Shown here: positions 38,936 through 48,718 of the stretch, in pieces
Layout of the letters: the number at the start of each line of letters is the position of its first letter
Position numbering within the stretch: position 1 is the stretch's first letter
From: Elusimicrobiota bacterium
Lineage (GTDB): Bacteria; Elusimicrobiota; Elusimicrobia; UBA1565; UBA9628
NCBI GenBank assembly: GCA_027406905.1
Contig: DAHZHT010000004.1
Span: 59,848-123,847, forward strand
Reading direction: 5' to 3'
DNA length: 64,000 nucleotides
Notes under the pieces: generated by a model
What the model was told of the DNA's origin: nothing
The model's database searches: none
What the model saw: only the letters and a program-made list of their open reading frames with translations
Program-made: the position numbers and the translations under genes

Positions 38936-39778
38936 TTATTCAAAGTTTTTCTTTATTACCCGCTTGACTAAAATAGACGATCCCAAAAATCTCCGGGAGA
39001 GCCTAAGAAACCTCTCGGGGTCATCGGAAACGTAAAAGCGAGACCAACCGCGTCCGGTTCTCTTCCTTAGAAGATTGAGAGACTCAAGCGTCTTTTCAAA
39101 TTCTTGAGCGGTTTGTTCTCCCGAATCAATCAAAGAAACATCTTTTCCCATGACGCGGGAAATAACCGGTTTAATGACCGGATAATGCGTGCATCCCAGA
39201 ACCAATGAATCAACCCGAGCTTTTTGAAGAGGCTTAAGATATATCCGCGCCACCTCTTGGGTCACGCCGTATTTCCACCATCCCTCTTCGACCAAGGGAA
39301 CAAAAAGCGGACACGCCACTTCAAAGACTCGGGCCCCTGGAGAAAATTTCTTAATTTCGGCGGCATAAGCTCCAGACCGGACGGTTCCTTCGGTCCCAAT
39401 AACCCCAATTCTGCGAAATCCTTTTCTGACGCAAGTTTGGGCGCCAGGGACAATGACTCCCTCCACCGGCACGGAAACCGCTTTTTTAATCGCCGATAGA
39501 GCGACAGCGGAGGAGGTATTGCACGCCACCACCAACGCCTTGATTTTTTGCTGGCATAGAAAACGGGCTATTTCAACCGAGAATTGAATGATCGAAGCCC
39601 GCGATTTAGACCCATAGGGCAAATGAGCCGTGTCTCCAAAATAAATCATGTTCTCTTGCGGCATTAACTTGCGCAAGGCTTTAAAAACAGTCAACCCCCC
39701 TATCCCAGAGTCAAAAATTCCGATGGGGCTCTCGGACTTTAAGGCGCTATTTTTTTGGATGATTGATTTTTTTTGCAT
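38936..39778 (-). CDS. murI: Glutamate racemase
   Basis: A 280-residue enzyme that makes D-glutamate for peptidoglycan. The N-terminal IGIFDSGIGGLTVFKAL, catalytic cysteine in VVACNTSSA and second catalytic cysteine in LGCTHYPVI are all present. It overlaps the end of the amidase gene by 32 bases; ATG 39778 is taken over a TTG nine bases earlier. The context (amidase, RodA/PBP2, MreBCD) fits a cell-wall cluster. Confidence 0.96.
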   Translation of the reverse strand: MQKKSIIQKNSALKSESPIGIFDSGIGGLTVFKALRKLMPQENMIYFGDTAHLPYGSKSRASIIQFSVEIARFLCQQKIKALVVACNTSSAVALSAIKKAVSVPVEGVIVPGAQTCVRKGFRRIGVIGTEGTVRSGAYAAEIKKFSPGARVFEVACPLFVPLVEEGWWKYGVTQEVARIYLKPLQKARVDSLVLGCTHYPVIKPVISRVMGKDVSLIDSGEQTAQEFEKTLESLNLLRKRTGRGWSRFYVSDDPERFLRLSRRFLGSSILVKRVIKKNFE

Positions 39779-40982
39779 ATTCCACAATACCCGTGTATAG
39801 GCCGCGCATAAGGCGCTGGCGAAAACTTTCGCTTCTTAAATCTCGCTCATCCTGGGGATTGGTCAAATATCCCATCTCAAAAAGGATGGCTGGCGCATGG
39901 GTTCCTCTCAAAACATAAAACCCCGCTTGTTCAACCCCTCTATCCGGAATATTAACTTCTCCGCCAGTCTCGCGCGAGACTAGTCCCGCGAATTCAGAAG
40001 AAGCGTTGACGTATTCCGTTTTTGACAATTCTCCCAATAACATCTTAACTTCCGCTTCCTGACGGAATTTAGATTCATAGTTAATTGAAGAGTTTTCAAA
40101 CTCCGCCAAGCGCTGCGCATGAGGATCGGAAGCCTTCTCGGACATAAAATAGGTCTCAAAACCGGAATCTCTGGGATTTTTAGCGGCATTGGAATGGAGA
40201 GACACAAATAAATCGGCTTTCCACCGATTGGCAATCTCCGAGCGTTTGGAGAGAGAAATAAAGGTATCGTTATGACGAGTCAATTTGACCTCAAAAACGC
40301 CTGTCTTTTTTAGCAAACGCGCAAGCTCTAATGCCGCTTTAAGATTAATGTCTTTTTCAAGGGTCCCGTCAATTCCCCTGGCCCCGGGATCCTTGCCGCC
40401 ATGCCCCGGATCGATGACGATGCGAAGCTTGCGAACCCAGATATGGCCATCTGGGATTTGGTTTTGAGCGCTGGCAACCGCTTGAGGACGAGGACTAACC
40501 GCCGCGAGAGCCGGAATTGGTTTTGATTCTCCAATCGTCAAAAGCGCCTTATGCTCGTCAAAAAAAGCCGGAGTTCCGGACCAATCAACAAAGGAGGGAG
40601 ACTCTAAAAAGGAAATGGGAATCCAAGCTTCCGAAGCGCTCCATATCACCTGCGACTTAAGCGGAATGGAACGCCCCGACACCGAGGCGGCGGTGGCATT
40701 CGCCTCAAAAGCGAGGATATTTCCCGAGCGGCTTAATTCCACGATTTTTGACACCGGGCGCCAGTAGATTTGGGCCTTATACAAATGCGCCATTTCATCC
40801 GCGCTTAAAAAATAATTAGAACCTAAGCGATATCCGGAAATTATCTTCGGAGGATTGCCGGTATGGGCAAACGCAATTGAAATCGGAGCCGCCTCCGCGA
40901 AAACCGAAAGCGGGAGAAAAAGCGGCGCCAAAATCAAAAAGCGGCGGAAGGCCCGAAACGCTGGACTATTAATTTCGCTCAT
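39747..40982 (-). CDS. N-acetylmuramoyl-L-alanine amidase (Amidase_3)
   Basis: A 411-residue exported wall hydrolase: signal peptide (about 12-31), a copper-amine-oxidase-like/stalk domain (about 45-155), a Pro/Ala linker, and an Amidase_3 domain (about 185-405). Zinc ligands and catalytic residues are visible in VIDPGHGGKDPGA, LEKDINL, LFVSLHSNA and ILFEMGYLTNP. The domain includes the inserted helix region that regulates AmiC-like enzymes. It cleaves the amide bond between MurNAc and the stem peptide. Co-transcribed with the RNase G/E gene (4-base overlap) and murI. Confidence 0.95.
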   Translation of the reverse strand: MSEINSPAFRAFRRFLILAPLFLPLSVFAEAAPISIAFAHTGNPPKIISGYRLGSNYFLSADEMAHLYKAQIYWRPVSKIVELSRSGNILAFEANATAASVSGRSIPLKSQVIWSASEAWIPISFLESPSFVDWSGTPAFFDEHKALLTIGESKPIPALAAVSPRPQAVASAQNQIPDGHIWVRKLRIVIDPGHGGKDPGARGIDGTLEKDINLKAALELARLLKKTGVFEVKLTRHNDTFISLSKRSEIANRWKADLFVSLHSNAAKNPRDSGFETYFMSEKASDPHAQRLAEFENSSINYESKFRQEAEVKMLLGELSKTEYVNASSEFAGLVSRETGGEVNIPDRGVEQAGFYVLRGTHAPAILFEMGYLTNPQDERDLRSESFRQRLMRGLYTGIVEYAKKINHPKK

Positions 40983-42670
40983 TCTATGATAATGCGATAA
41001 TCCTCCAGGGGAATCGTCGGAGTTGATTCAACCTTAATTGAGCGTTGAATATTTTTTTCGATCATGGCTTGCTTGGATTTAAGAGAGTCTGCGATTAATG
41101 GATGAACGCAGACGCGCACCTGCCCTCCGGGGCGCCCGCGGGTCATATCGAGAATCTCCTCTTGAATTTTAATACGCATCGTCTCTTCGGACAAGACTCG
41201 TCCAGAGCCGTGGCATTCCCGGCATTCCTGGGTGATTAACTTGACCGTGGATTCGCGCTTGCGCTCCCGCGTCAATTCAATTAAGCCCAATCTCGTAATC
41301 GGAAGAATCCGAATCTTCGCGCGGTCTCCTCTCAAGGCCGCCGCAAAAGATTCCATGACCTTATTTCTATTGGAAGCCTTTTTCATGTCGATAAAATCAA
41401 CGACGATAATGCCACCAATATTTCTCAGCCGCAATTGATGCGCCACTTCCTTTGCCGCCTCGATATTAGTTTGAGTGACGGTTTCTTCCTGGGATTTAGA
41501 GCCGGTAAAGCGCCCGGTATTGACGTCAATGGCGCAAAGAGATTCCGCCTCTTGGATGACAATAGAACCTCCATTGGGCAGGGAAACGATGGGCTTGCGC
41601 ATTTTCTCAATACCCTCTTCAATCTTAAACGCCTTAAAAATCGGCGTTTTCCCATCATAGAATTGAATTCTCTTTTTAAGTTCCGGGGAAATTTTATCGA
41701 TGAATTCGGACAAGCGCTCGCAGGTTTCTTTGTTGTCGCATAAAAAGATTGCGACATCTTCAGAAAGAATATCACGAGCGACCTGAAGAGTTAAATCCAG
41801 ATCTTTGTGAAGAAGAGCGGGCGCCGGCTCAGTCTGCATTTTCTTCTGGATATCTTCCCAAAGGCTCAACAAATAGCGCGCTTCGCGCTCAAGCTCTTGC
41901 GCCGAAACTCCCTCCGCTTCGGTTCTCGCGACCAAGCCCTTGCCCTCTAAGATTCCGGAAACAAAACCCTGCATCAAGGCGGAAAGTCTCGCTCTTTCAT
42001 CGGAGTTTTCAATATTTTTAGAGACCCCAGCGAAATTCTCAAATGGCGTAAACACCACATAGCGCCCGGGAAGGCTAATGGCCATCGTCACCTTCATTCC
42101 CTTGGTCCCAATCGCCTCCTTGGCGACTTGGATCATCACCGGCTGATTTTTTTTCAGAATGGACTCAATGCCGGCATTTTTATCTCCCAGAACGTCTGAT
42201 ATGTAGAGGTAAGCGTTTTTATCGTAGCCAATATTAATGAAAGCGGAAGAAATCCCAGGAAGAACGTTTTCAATCACTCCCTTGTAAATATTGCCGACTA
42301 GATTCTGCTGGTTTTTTCGCTCCCAGAAAAGCTCGACTAACTTTCCATTCTCCAAAATCGCGATGCGAACTTCCTCGCTGTTGACGTTGGCGAGAATCTC
42401 TCTTTTGACCGGAGACGCCGGCAAGGAAGAGGCGGAATGCTCAGCGACGGCCCCATGAGATTCATGCGCTCGCTGTCCATTTCCGTGTTTCTGGCCTTGA
42501 TGTTCCGGCTTTCTCTGGGAATGAAAGCGCTGGCGCCTCTTTCTGCGCTTATCATCCATACCCACAGCCGCAGGGGACGCGGTTTTTCCCAAAACCTCTG
42601 CCGCCGGCTCTTGGTTTGAGACTAGCTCTTCCTTTAAATCTTCTTTTTGCGAAATTTCTTCTTCAGACAT
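40979..42670 (-). CDS. rng: Ribonuclease G/E family endoribonuclease
   Basis: A 563-residue RNase E/G catalytic protein. An N-terminal extension of about 90 residues, basic and disordered (Lys/Arg/Gln/His-rich), precedes the S1-like RNA-binding part (LVGNIYKGVIENVLPGISSA), the catalytic aspartates in CAIDVNTGRF and VVDFIDMKK, and the Zn-link CRECHGSG near the C-terminus. The C-terminal scaffold arm of E. coli RNase E is absent. It processes rRNA and mRNA. Association with mre/rodA genes is common for rng and is preserved here. Confidence 0.94.
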   Translation of the reverse strand: MSEEEISQKEDLKEELVSNQEPAAEVLGKTASPAAVGMDDKRRKRRQRFHSQRKPEHQGQKHGNGQRAHESHGAVAEHSASSLPASPVKREILANVNSEEVRIAILENGKLVELFWERKNQQNLVGNIYKGVIENVLPGISSAFINIGYDKNAYLYISDVLGDKNAGIESILKKNQPVMIQVAKEAIGTKGMKVTMAISLPGRYVVFTPFENFAGVSKNIENSDERARLSALMQGFVSGILEGKGLVARTEAEGVSAQELEREARYLLSLWEDIQKKMQTEPAPALLHKDLDLTLQVARDILSEDVAIFLCDNKETCERLSEFIDKISPELKKRIQFYDGKTPIFKAFKIEEGIEKMRKPIVSLPNGGSIVIQEAESLCAIDVNTGRFTGSKSQEETVTQTNIEAAKEVAHQLRLRNIGGIIVVDFIDMKKASNRNKVMESFAAALRGDRAKIRILPITRLGLIELTRERKRESTVKLITQECRECHGSGRVLSEETMRIKIQEEILDMTRGRPGGQVRVCVHPLIADSLKSKQAMIEKNIQRSIKVESTPTIPLEDYRIIIE

Positions 42671-42690
42671 GACTATCCTCCTATCAAATT

Positions 42691-44034
42691 TTATAAAAGC
42701 GCGTATTTGCGCCTACCCACATTAGCGACAATTCCCAAAGACCATAAACTGGCCATTAAACTAGACCCCCCATATGAAATCAACGGTAGGGGAATTCCCG
42801 CGACCGGGAAAAGGCCCAGACACATTCCGACATTTAAAATAAAATCGAAAGCGAACATCGAGGCAACCCCGCAACAGACTAGATATCCGTATCGATCGCG
42901 GGCGTTAGATCCAATCTCCGTAATCCGCCAAATCATCCCCAAATAAAGAAGAATGACGATTACCGCGCCGACAAAGCCCAGTTCTTCTCCAATGACGGAA
43001 TAAATAAAATCCGTGTGTCTCTCCGGTAGAAAACCCAATTGAGATTGGGTTCCGGAAAAAAGGCCTTTCCCGATAAATCCGCCCGATCCAATAGCAATCT
43101 GAGATTGGTGGACGTGATAAGCCGCCCCATGGATATCGGAATGAGGATTAATATAGGCGGTAAATCGGCTCTTTTGATATCCTTTCAACTTATGACTGAC
43201 CGCAATTCCCACCAATACCCCGGAAGTCAATATAAGCCAAAAAACGAGAAACAAGCTCGCCCTTAAGCGCCAACGCATTAAAAAATTAGCGTAATAGACC
43301 GCTCCGAAAATAGCGGCTAAAACTAAAATAAAAACGAACTCAAACAACTTAGACTGGAACACTTCCATAAAAAGATAAAGCGAACTTCCCGAGGCCGGAT
43401 GGGGATAATAAGAGCCTAAAAACAGATAGAGAAACGGCATCGAAGCCGCAGAGGCGAAGAATAGGCCAAGGCCAGACAAATATTCCCATCCGGCTCCGGC
43501 GCAGAAAAGCATCGCAAAAAAAATAGGGAACAAAGTTAAAGTCATCGAGAAATCAGGTTGTTTGACAATCAAAAGGACGATCGGGACAATCGCCGCTACA
43601 GACACGAAAATCGTCGAAAGGTATTCCATCTTGAGCGCCCTCTTATCAAAGATTGCGGCCAAAATTAATATCATCCCCACCCGGGCAAACTCGGAGGGTT
43701 GAAAAGCGAAGAAACCAAGCTGTATCCAAGAGCGGTGTCCCTTATGGACGGTCCCCACAAGCAAAACCGCGACTAAACAAAAAATGACAAACCCATAAAC
43801 AGCCCAGAATTGATCTTCATAAACCTCATATGCGAAATTGGCCGCAACGGAGAAAATCAAAAGACCAAAAAGCATCGCCGAAAAATGCCTCTCAAGAGCT
43901 TGATGATAATATGGAAGCGGACGCGTGGCCGAGAAAACAGCCAAACTCCCGACAATTAAAAGAAACAATATCGCTCCCAAGAAAACGCCGTCAAGACGGC
44001 TCTTTCTTGATGAGGAACGCGGAACGCCAATCAC
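42691..44034 (-). CDS. rodA: Peptidoglycan glycosyltransferase RodA
   Basis: A 447-residue SEDS protein with about ten membrane helices that polymerises glycan strands during elongation. Landmarks are FQPSEFARVGMIL, VKQPDFSMTLTLF (RodA proteins usually have QPDLG here), GFLPERHTDFIYSVIGEELG and the C-terminal GIPLPLISYGGSS. The start overlaps the PBP2 gene stop by four bases, as expected for the RodA-PBP2 pair. The long loop around 210-245 is typical. Confidence 0.95.
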   Translation of the reverse strand: MIGVPRSSSRKSRLDGVFLGAILFLLIVGSLAVFSATRPLPYYHQALERHFSAMLFGLLIFSVAANFAYEVYEDQFWAVYGFVIFCLVAVLLVGTVHKGHRSWIQLGFFAFQPSEFARVGMILILAAIFDKRALKMEYLSTIFVSVAAIVPIVLLIVKQPDFSMTLTLFPIFFAMLFCAGAGWEYLSGLGLFFASAASMPFLYLFLGSYYPHPASGSSLYLFMEVFQSKLFEFVFILVLAAIFGAVYYANFLMRWRLRASLFLVFWLILTSGVLVGIAVSHKLKGYQKSRFTAYINPHSDIHGAAYHVHQSQIAIGSGGFIGKGLFSGTQSQLGFLPERHTDFIYSVIGEELGFVGAVIVILLYLGMIWRITEIGSNARDRYGYLVCCGVASMFAFDFILNVGMCLGLFPVAGIPLPLISYGGSSLMASLWSLGIVANVGRRKYALL

Positions 44035-45869
44035 AAGGTTTCTCCTTTCCGAGAAGAGCCAATTTTTTTAGGAGAAAATTTAGGCCATTCATACTGGGAT
44101 TTTTTTCCGACTCGAAAATCCGCGGCAATGACTTGCCTTGCGATAGGAACAGCGGCGGAGGCTCCGTGACCTCCATTTTCGACTAAAACAGACACCGCAA
44201 TCGACGGGGCTTGCCCGGGCTTTCCCGCGAAAGCGATAAACCAGGCATGGTCTTTCCCAGATGAGTTTTGCGCGGTTCCGGTTTTTCCCCAAACCTGAAT
44301 CCCTTTAATATAAGCTCCTCGGGCGGTTCCCGAGGCGACGACCAATGACATCCCCTGATCAAGTAAACTCCAGGTCTTGTTACTAGCCCGCACAAAACCG
44401 AGTTGATGAGGATTTTCCTTTAAAATTTGATCTCCATTTTGGGAATCAATGGAACTTAGATACTGAGGCCGCCATAGAGTCCCGTGATTAGCCAAGGCTG
44501 CGGTAACGACCGCCATCTGAAGCGGCGTAACCAAAAGCCGGCCTTGGCCGATCGCGAGATTAAGCGTGTCTCCGCCAATCCACGGCTTACCTTTTTTCAT
44601 AGAGGTTTCAGGACCAAACAAGTTTCCCGCTTCCTCGCCCTTTAAAGCGATTCCGGTTTTTTGTCCCAGATGAAAAAGTTTGGAGTATTTTTCGATCAGA
44701 CTCGCGCCAATGGTAAGCCCCATCTTGTAAAAATAAACGTCGCAAGACTGGGCAAACGCGGTCAAAAAATCGACATTCCCATGCCCGCGATGGTTCCAGC
44801 ATAAAAAAGTCCTTCGTCCCAGCCTGAAATATCCAGGGCAGAAAATAATCTGGGCTGGATTTAATTTTCCTTCATTAATTCCGGCCACGGAAACAATCGT
44901 TTTAAACGTCGATCCGGGAGCATAAAGCCCGGAAATCGCGCGGTCAAATTCCGGAACGGAAGAAGGAACAAAGGTCGAATAATCCACGGAAAAAGGATCC
45001 GCTCCCAAAAGCTCATTGGGATCAAAACTGGGAGCGGCCGCGAAAGCGAGTATGTCGCCATTGGAGGGATCTAAGGCAATCACGGCTCCCCTTTGAGTCG
45101 CGGTATGGCGAAGACCTTCATCGGCGGCCCGCTGAACAATGGCGTCCAAGGTCAGATGGATATTTCTCCCGTCTTTCCATGGAAGCCGCTTTAAAATTTT
45201 CTGGATCCGCCCTTGCGCGTCAACCTCTATTTTTACGGCGCCGTCTGTTCCGCGCAGTTGTCTTTCAAAAATCGATTCGAGCCCTAATCGCCCGATTCGG
45301 GAATCCATGCGATAGTTCCTATTTTTGAGCTTTGCCCATTGCTGTGGGGTAATTTTTCCCATATAGCCAATCAAGTGACTGGCAAAAGGCCCGAAAGGGT
45401 AATAGCGCCGAGCTTCAAGGACCAGATCTATTCCGGGATAAAAAGGCTTGAGCTCGGAAAGACGAAACATCACCGGAATGGATAAGTTCTCGGCGATGCG
45501 CAAAGCCTCTCTTGACTGCCGAGCTTGACGCAATTTCGCCAATATTGTCTCGGGGTCTTGCCGCAAGACTTGGCTTAATTCCTCGGCCAAGCGGTTTAAT
45601 TCTTTCTGGTTTGCCTCTCCAGACGGGGGAAGATAAATGAGCGAAAAAACCGGCTCATTGGTCGCCAGAGGAATACCGTTTCTATCATAAATGATTCCCC
45701 GGGGAGCGGTCTGATAGACCATCTCGGTTCGATTTCGGTTCGCGGCTAACTCGTAAGCCGTTTTTTCCAAAATCTGCATCTGAAAAAGCCGCAGAACTAG
45801 AATCGCCGCGACAACGGCAAACCCAGCCAGAAGCAACTGCAACCTTTCAGGAGAAAAATTTCTTTTCAT
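44031..45869 (-). CDS. mrdA: Penicillin-binding protein 2 (elongation transpeptidase)
   Basis: A 612-residue class B PBP: N-terminal membrane anchor (about 10-30), PRGIIYDRNGIPLATN pedestal motif, and a transpeptidase domain with the catalytic serine in GSTFKT (S320, K323), SCD as the SxN motif (FAQSCDVYF) and KTG in WGKTGTAQ. It cross-links peptidoglycan together with RodA. Gene order mreD-mrdA-rodA is conserved in many rods; the overlap with mreD is one base. Confidence 0.96.
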   Translation of the reverse strand: MKRNFSPERLQLLLAGFAVVAAILVLRLFQMQILEKTAYELAANRNRTEMVYQTAPRGIIYDRNGIPLATNEPVFSLIYLPPSGEANQKELNRLAEELSQVLRQDPETILAKLRQARQSREALRIAENLSIPVMFRLSELKPFYPGIDLVLEARRYYPFGPFASHLIGYMGKITPQQWAKLKNRNYRMDSRIGRLGLESIFERQLRGTDGAVKIEVDAQGRIQKILKRLPWKDGRNIHLTLDAIVQRAADEGLRHTATQRGAVIALDPSNGDILAFAAAPSFDPNELLGADPFSVDYSTFVPSSVPEFDRAISGLYAPGSTFKTIVSVAGINEGKLNPAQIIFCPGYFRLGRRTFLCWNHRGHGNVDFLTAFAQSCDVYFYKMGLTIGASLIEKYSKLFHLGQKTGIALKGEEAGNLFGPETSMKKGKPWIGGDTLNLAIGQGRLLVTPLQMAVVTAALANHGTLWRPQYLSSIDSQNGDQILKENPHQLGFVRASNKTWSLLDQGMSLVVASGTARGAYIKGIQVWGKTGTAQNSSGKDHAWFIAFAGKPGQAPSIAVSVLVENGGHGASAAVPIARQVIAADFRVGKKSQYEWPKFSPKKIGSSRKGETL

Positions 45870-46363
45870 TAAGCGATACTTCTAAACCTCGGCGACGGGA
45901 GATAAGAATTGGGCCTAAGGGCGGCCAAGATAAAGCAAAAAAAGCCGTTATAAAGAGGCTCAAGAATAAAGACAAGCCATCCCACCCATAAAAATTGGCC
46001 GGAAAAAATTAAAAAGATAAACCCTAAAATCAGGCGGTAAAGGAGCGTCGCGACGACAGCGACAATAGCCTGGGAAGCGGGAGTATTCATGTCCACCTGC
46101 CGCCGGAGAAGTCCAAGACCATAGGCAATCAAGGTCAAAACCAAAGCTCGCGCTCCAAATAATTTAAGGCTGAGCGCGTCCCAGAAAAGGCCCCAAAAAA
46201 ATCCGAATATCATCGCTTCGACCGCGCCGCTAACCGCCGCGATATTGATCGTTAAAATCAATAAAATCTGCGGGTTAAGCCCCCGAAATGATAAATAGCG
46301 GGAAAATACCCATTCCCCCACTAGTCCCAAGAAAAAAATCGCCACGCGCTTGATAAATTTCAT
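45869..46363 (-). CDS. mreD: Rod shape-determining membrane protein MreD
   Basis: A 164-residue protein with five or six membrane helices and few polar stretches, matching the weakly conserved MreD family (FFWGLFWDALSLKLFGARAL is the typical central block). It links MreC and the wall machinery to the membrane. Identification rests on size, topology and its position between mreC and mrdA, each with a one-base junction. Confidence 0.9.
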   Translation of the reverse strand: MKFIKRVAIFFLGLVGEWVFSRYLSFRGLNPQILLILTINIAAVSGAVEAMIFGFFWGLFWDALSLKLFGARALVLTLIAYGLGLLRRQVDMNTPASQAIVAVVATLLYRLILGFIFLIFSGQFLWVGWLVFILEPLYNGFFCFILAALRPNSYLPSPRFRSIA

Positions 46364-47223
46364 TAGTTGATTTTCGCCTTATTGACCCCAAGCCCCACCA
46401 AAACCTCGTTGATCTCGGACGGCGAGAGAGCCGGACGAACATCGGCGGATTTAAAAATCAAAAAGGGATCGACCGGATAGATATGAACAATCGTCCCGAT
46501 CAAAATCGACGGCGGGAAACTGGCGCTATTGGGCGAAGTATACACCTTTTCTCCTTCTTCCAAAGGAGCTTGAACCGGAAGATAGCTAATCTGCAAATTC
46601 GGGCCGTCCGATCCTTGAATAAGGCCGTTAAATGATCCATGGGTATGAGAACTTTGGGAAACAATAAAAGAATCAATCGCTGAAAGATCGCTAGTCAATA
46701 ATTGGACGACTGCGGTATTGGAATGGACTTCAAGAACGCGGCCCGCCGCGGCAAAAGTGTTGCCATCAATGGCAAAGACCGGATCGTTAAGTTCGACTCC
46801 TTTATTTTTCCCTACTGAAATAATAAAATCCTGATACCAATCGGCGGGAGAGCGCTTAATGACCCGCGCCCAGAGAAAAGAAAAAGAAATGCGCTTTCCA
46901 AAATCCATTTCGGAGCGCAAACGATCATTCTCAATTTTTAAAGAATCGATTTCCGCATTTAAAACCGGCTCCATTTTTATTTCGTCTTTTAATTCTCTAT
47001 TTTGAATGTCAGCCAACAATAAATTTCTGAAGGAGAGAGGAATTTCAGATATCCGCTTAAGGCCGTCGGCCCCTTGATAGAGCCCCGGATCGATTAGATA
47101 TTGCAGAGAAGCTTTAAAAGAAGCGACTGGAGCGGACAAAGGCAAGGATAATAAAAGAATAGAAATTCCAATAAAAAAAATCGCCAGTCGATTGGCTAGC
47201 CGCAACTCGCGGTGCATATTCAA
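46363..47223 (-). CDS. mreC: Rod shape-determining protein MreC
   Basis: A 286-residue protein with one N-terminal membrane helix (about 10-32), a coiled coil (about 70-105, IDSLKIENDRLRSEM) and a periplasmic beta-barrel part with RSPADWYQDFIISVGKNKGV and VLEVHSNTAVVQLLT, the MreC signature. It organises PBP2 and RodA. A 76-base gap separates it from mreB; the gap has a short CTTC/GAAG hairpin but no clear promoter. Confidence 0.95.
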   Translation of the reverse strand: MNMHRELRLANRLAIFFIGISILLLSLPLSAPVASFKASLQYLIDPGLYQGADGLKRISEIPLSFRNLLLADIQNRELKDEIKMEPVLNAEIDSLKIENDRLRSEMDFGKRISFSFLWARVIKRSPADWYQDFIISVGKNKGVELNDPVFAIDGNTFAAAGRVLEVHSNTAVVQLLTSDLSAIDSFIVSQSSHTHGSFNGLIQGSDGPNLQISYLPVQAPLEEGEKVYTSPNSASFPPSILIGTIVHIYPVDPFLIFKSADVRPALSPSEINEVLVGLGVNKAKIN

Positions 47224-47299
47224 TTAGTCAGAGACAACACTTCTTCAGGAAGAACGCAAAACGCCACTCGACAGGAATTCCAGCTCCCGAGCGTAGAAA

Positions 47300-48340
47300 T
47301 TAGGAGCGAGATACGGCAAATCTGTGGCGGTGTTCCATTATACGATCAAGTTCTTCCAGGAATTTACCGGTCCCAATAGCGACACAGCTAAGAGGATCGG
47401 CCGAGCGATGAACTGGAAGCTCGGTTTCCTGCCGAATCAAGTCCGGGAGGCCCCTTAAGAGCGAGCCGCCTCCCGCAAGCATAATGCCACGATCAACCAA
47501 ATCGGCGGATAATTCCGCGGGCGTTTCTTCTAAAGTGTTTTTGATGACATCCAATATCAGCTGAACGGGATCTAAAAGGGCCTGCCTCACTTCTTCTGAA
47601 GTAATTAAAACTGTCTTAGGCAATCCGTTCGCCTGATCTCTTCCTTTAACCTCCATCGTCTTCTCTTCTTTTAATGGGAAAACCGACCCAATTTGAATCT
47701 TCACTTCCTCGGCCGTCGACTCCCCAATGAGTAAATTGTATTTCCGGCGGAAATGAGCGACAATAGCCTCATCCATTTCGTCTCCAGCGATATCAAGAGA
47801 CTTGGAAACCACCAAACCTCCCAAGGAGATAACCGCCGCCTCGGTTGTTCCGCCGCCGATATCCACGATGAAATTCCCGCGCGGTTCGGAAATAGGCAAA
47901 TCCGCCCCGATAGCCGCGGCCATCGGCTCTTCGATTAAATGGACATCTCTTGCGCCAGCCTGCTGGGCCGATTCTTGAACGGCTCTTCTCTCCACTTCGG
48001 TGATCCCCGAGGGGATGCCAATCACGACCCGTGGATGCAAGAGAGAACGCCGATTATGAACTTTGCGGATAAAATACTTAATCATCTCCTGCGTCGCTTC
48101 AAAATCGGCGATGACCCCGTTTTTGAGGGGACGCACCGCGATAATGGAAGCCGGAGTTCGGCCCAACATTTTCTTCGCTTCCGCGCCGATAGCCAATAGG
48201 CGCCGGGTATCCCTATCAATGGCGACAACCGAGGGCTCTCTTAAAACAATTCCCTGACCTTTAACATAGACCAAGGTATTGGCCGTACCCAGATCAATAC
48301 CCATGTCATTGGAGAAAAGGCGGAAGAAAAAATCAAGCAT
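47300..48340 (-). CDS. mreB: Rod shape-determining actin homologue MreB
   Basis: A 346-residue bacterial actin. Nucleotide-binding blocks [34 protein letters not shown] and [15 protein letters not shown] are present, along with [13 protein letters not shown]. It polymerises under the membrane and directs wall elongation. The gene begins only nine bases after the rplQ stop, so it appears to be transcribed with the alpha-operon genes. Confidence 0.97.
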   Translation of the reverse strand: MLDFFFRLFSNDMGIDLGTANTLVYVKGQGIVLREPSVVAIDRDTRRLLAIGAEAKKMLGRTPASIIAVRPLKNGVIADFEATQEMIKYFIRKVHNRRSLLHPRVVIGIPSGITEVERRAVQESAQQAGARDVHLIEEPMAAAIGADLPISEPRGNFIVDIGGGTTEAAVISLGGLVVSKSLDIAGDEMDEAIVAHFRRKYNLLIGESTAEEVKIQIGSVFPLKEEKTMEVKGRDQANGLPKTVLITSEEVRQALLDPVQLILDVIKNTLEETPAELSADLVDRGIMLAGGGSLLRGLPDLIRQETELPVHRSADPLSCVAIGTGKFLEELDRIMEHRHRFAVSRS

Positions 48341-48349
48341 TAGGATATT

Positions 48350-48694
48350 CTAGGATAAAAGCTCGACTAAACCGCGCTGGGATCCGTCGCCTTGCCTTTG
48401 CGCCAGCTTCAAAATCCGAACGTATCCGCCCGGACGAGAGACGTAGCGCTGGGCCAAGGTGTCAAAAAGCTTCTCATAAGCCTTTTTGTCTTGAACCTGC
48501 CGACGAACCATATAGTGCTGGCCTTTTTTCGCCGCAGTAATAATGCGTTCGGCAAAGGGCCTTAACTCCTTGGCCTTGGCCAAGGTGGTCTCCACTTTCT
48601 CATGGATGAACAAGCTGGTCGCCATGTTCCGCAACATCGCTCGGCGATGGGAAGAGGTAACGCCGAGCTTGCGCGCTCCCATATTCTTTACCAT
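48350..48694 (-). CDS. rplQ: Ribosomal protein L17
   Basis: A 114-residue large-subunit protein near the exit tunnel. RKLGVTSSHRRAMLRNMATS and GYVRILKLAQRQGDGS are typical; length is normal. Last ribosomal gene of the alpha group, 24 bases after rpoA, followed at once by mreB. Confidence 0.96.
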   Translation of the reverse strand: MVKNMGARKLGVTSSHRRAMLRNMATSLFIHEKVETTLAKAKELRPFAERIITAAKKGQHYMVRRQVQDKKAYEKLFDTLAQRYVSRPGGYVRILKLAQRQGDGSQRGLVELLS

Positions 48695-48718
48695 AAAAGT
48701 CTCCTCAAAAAAATACTT

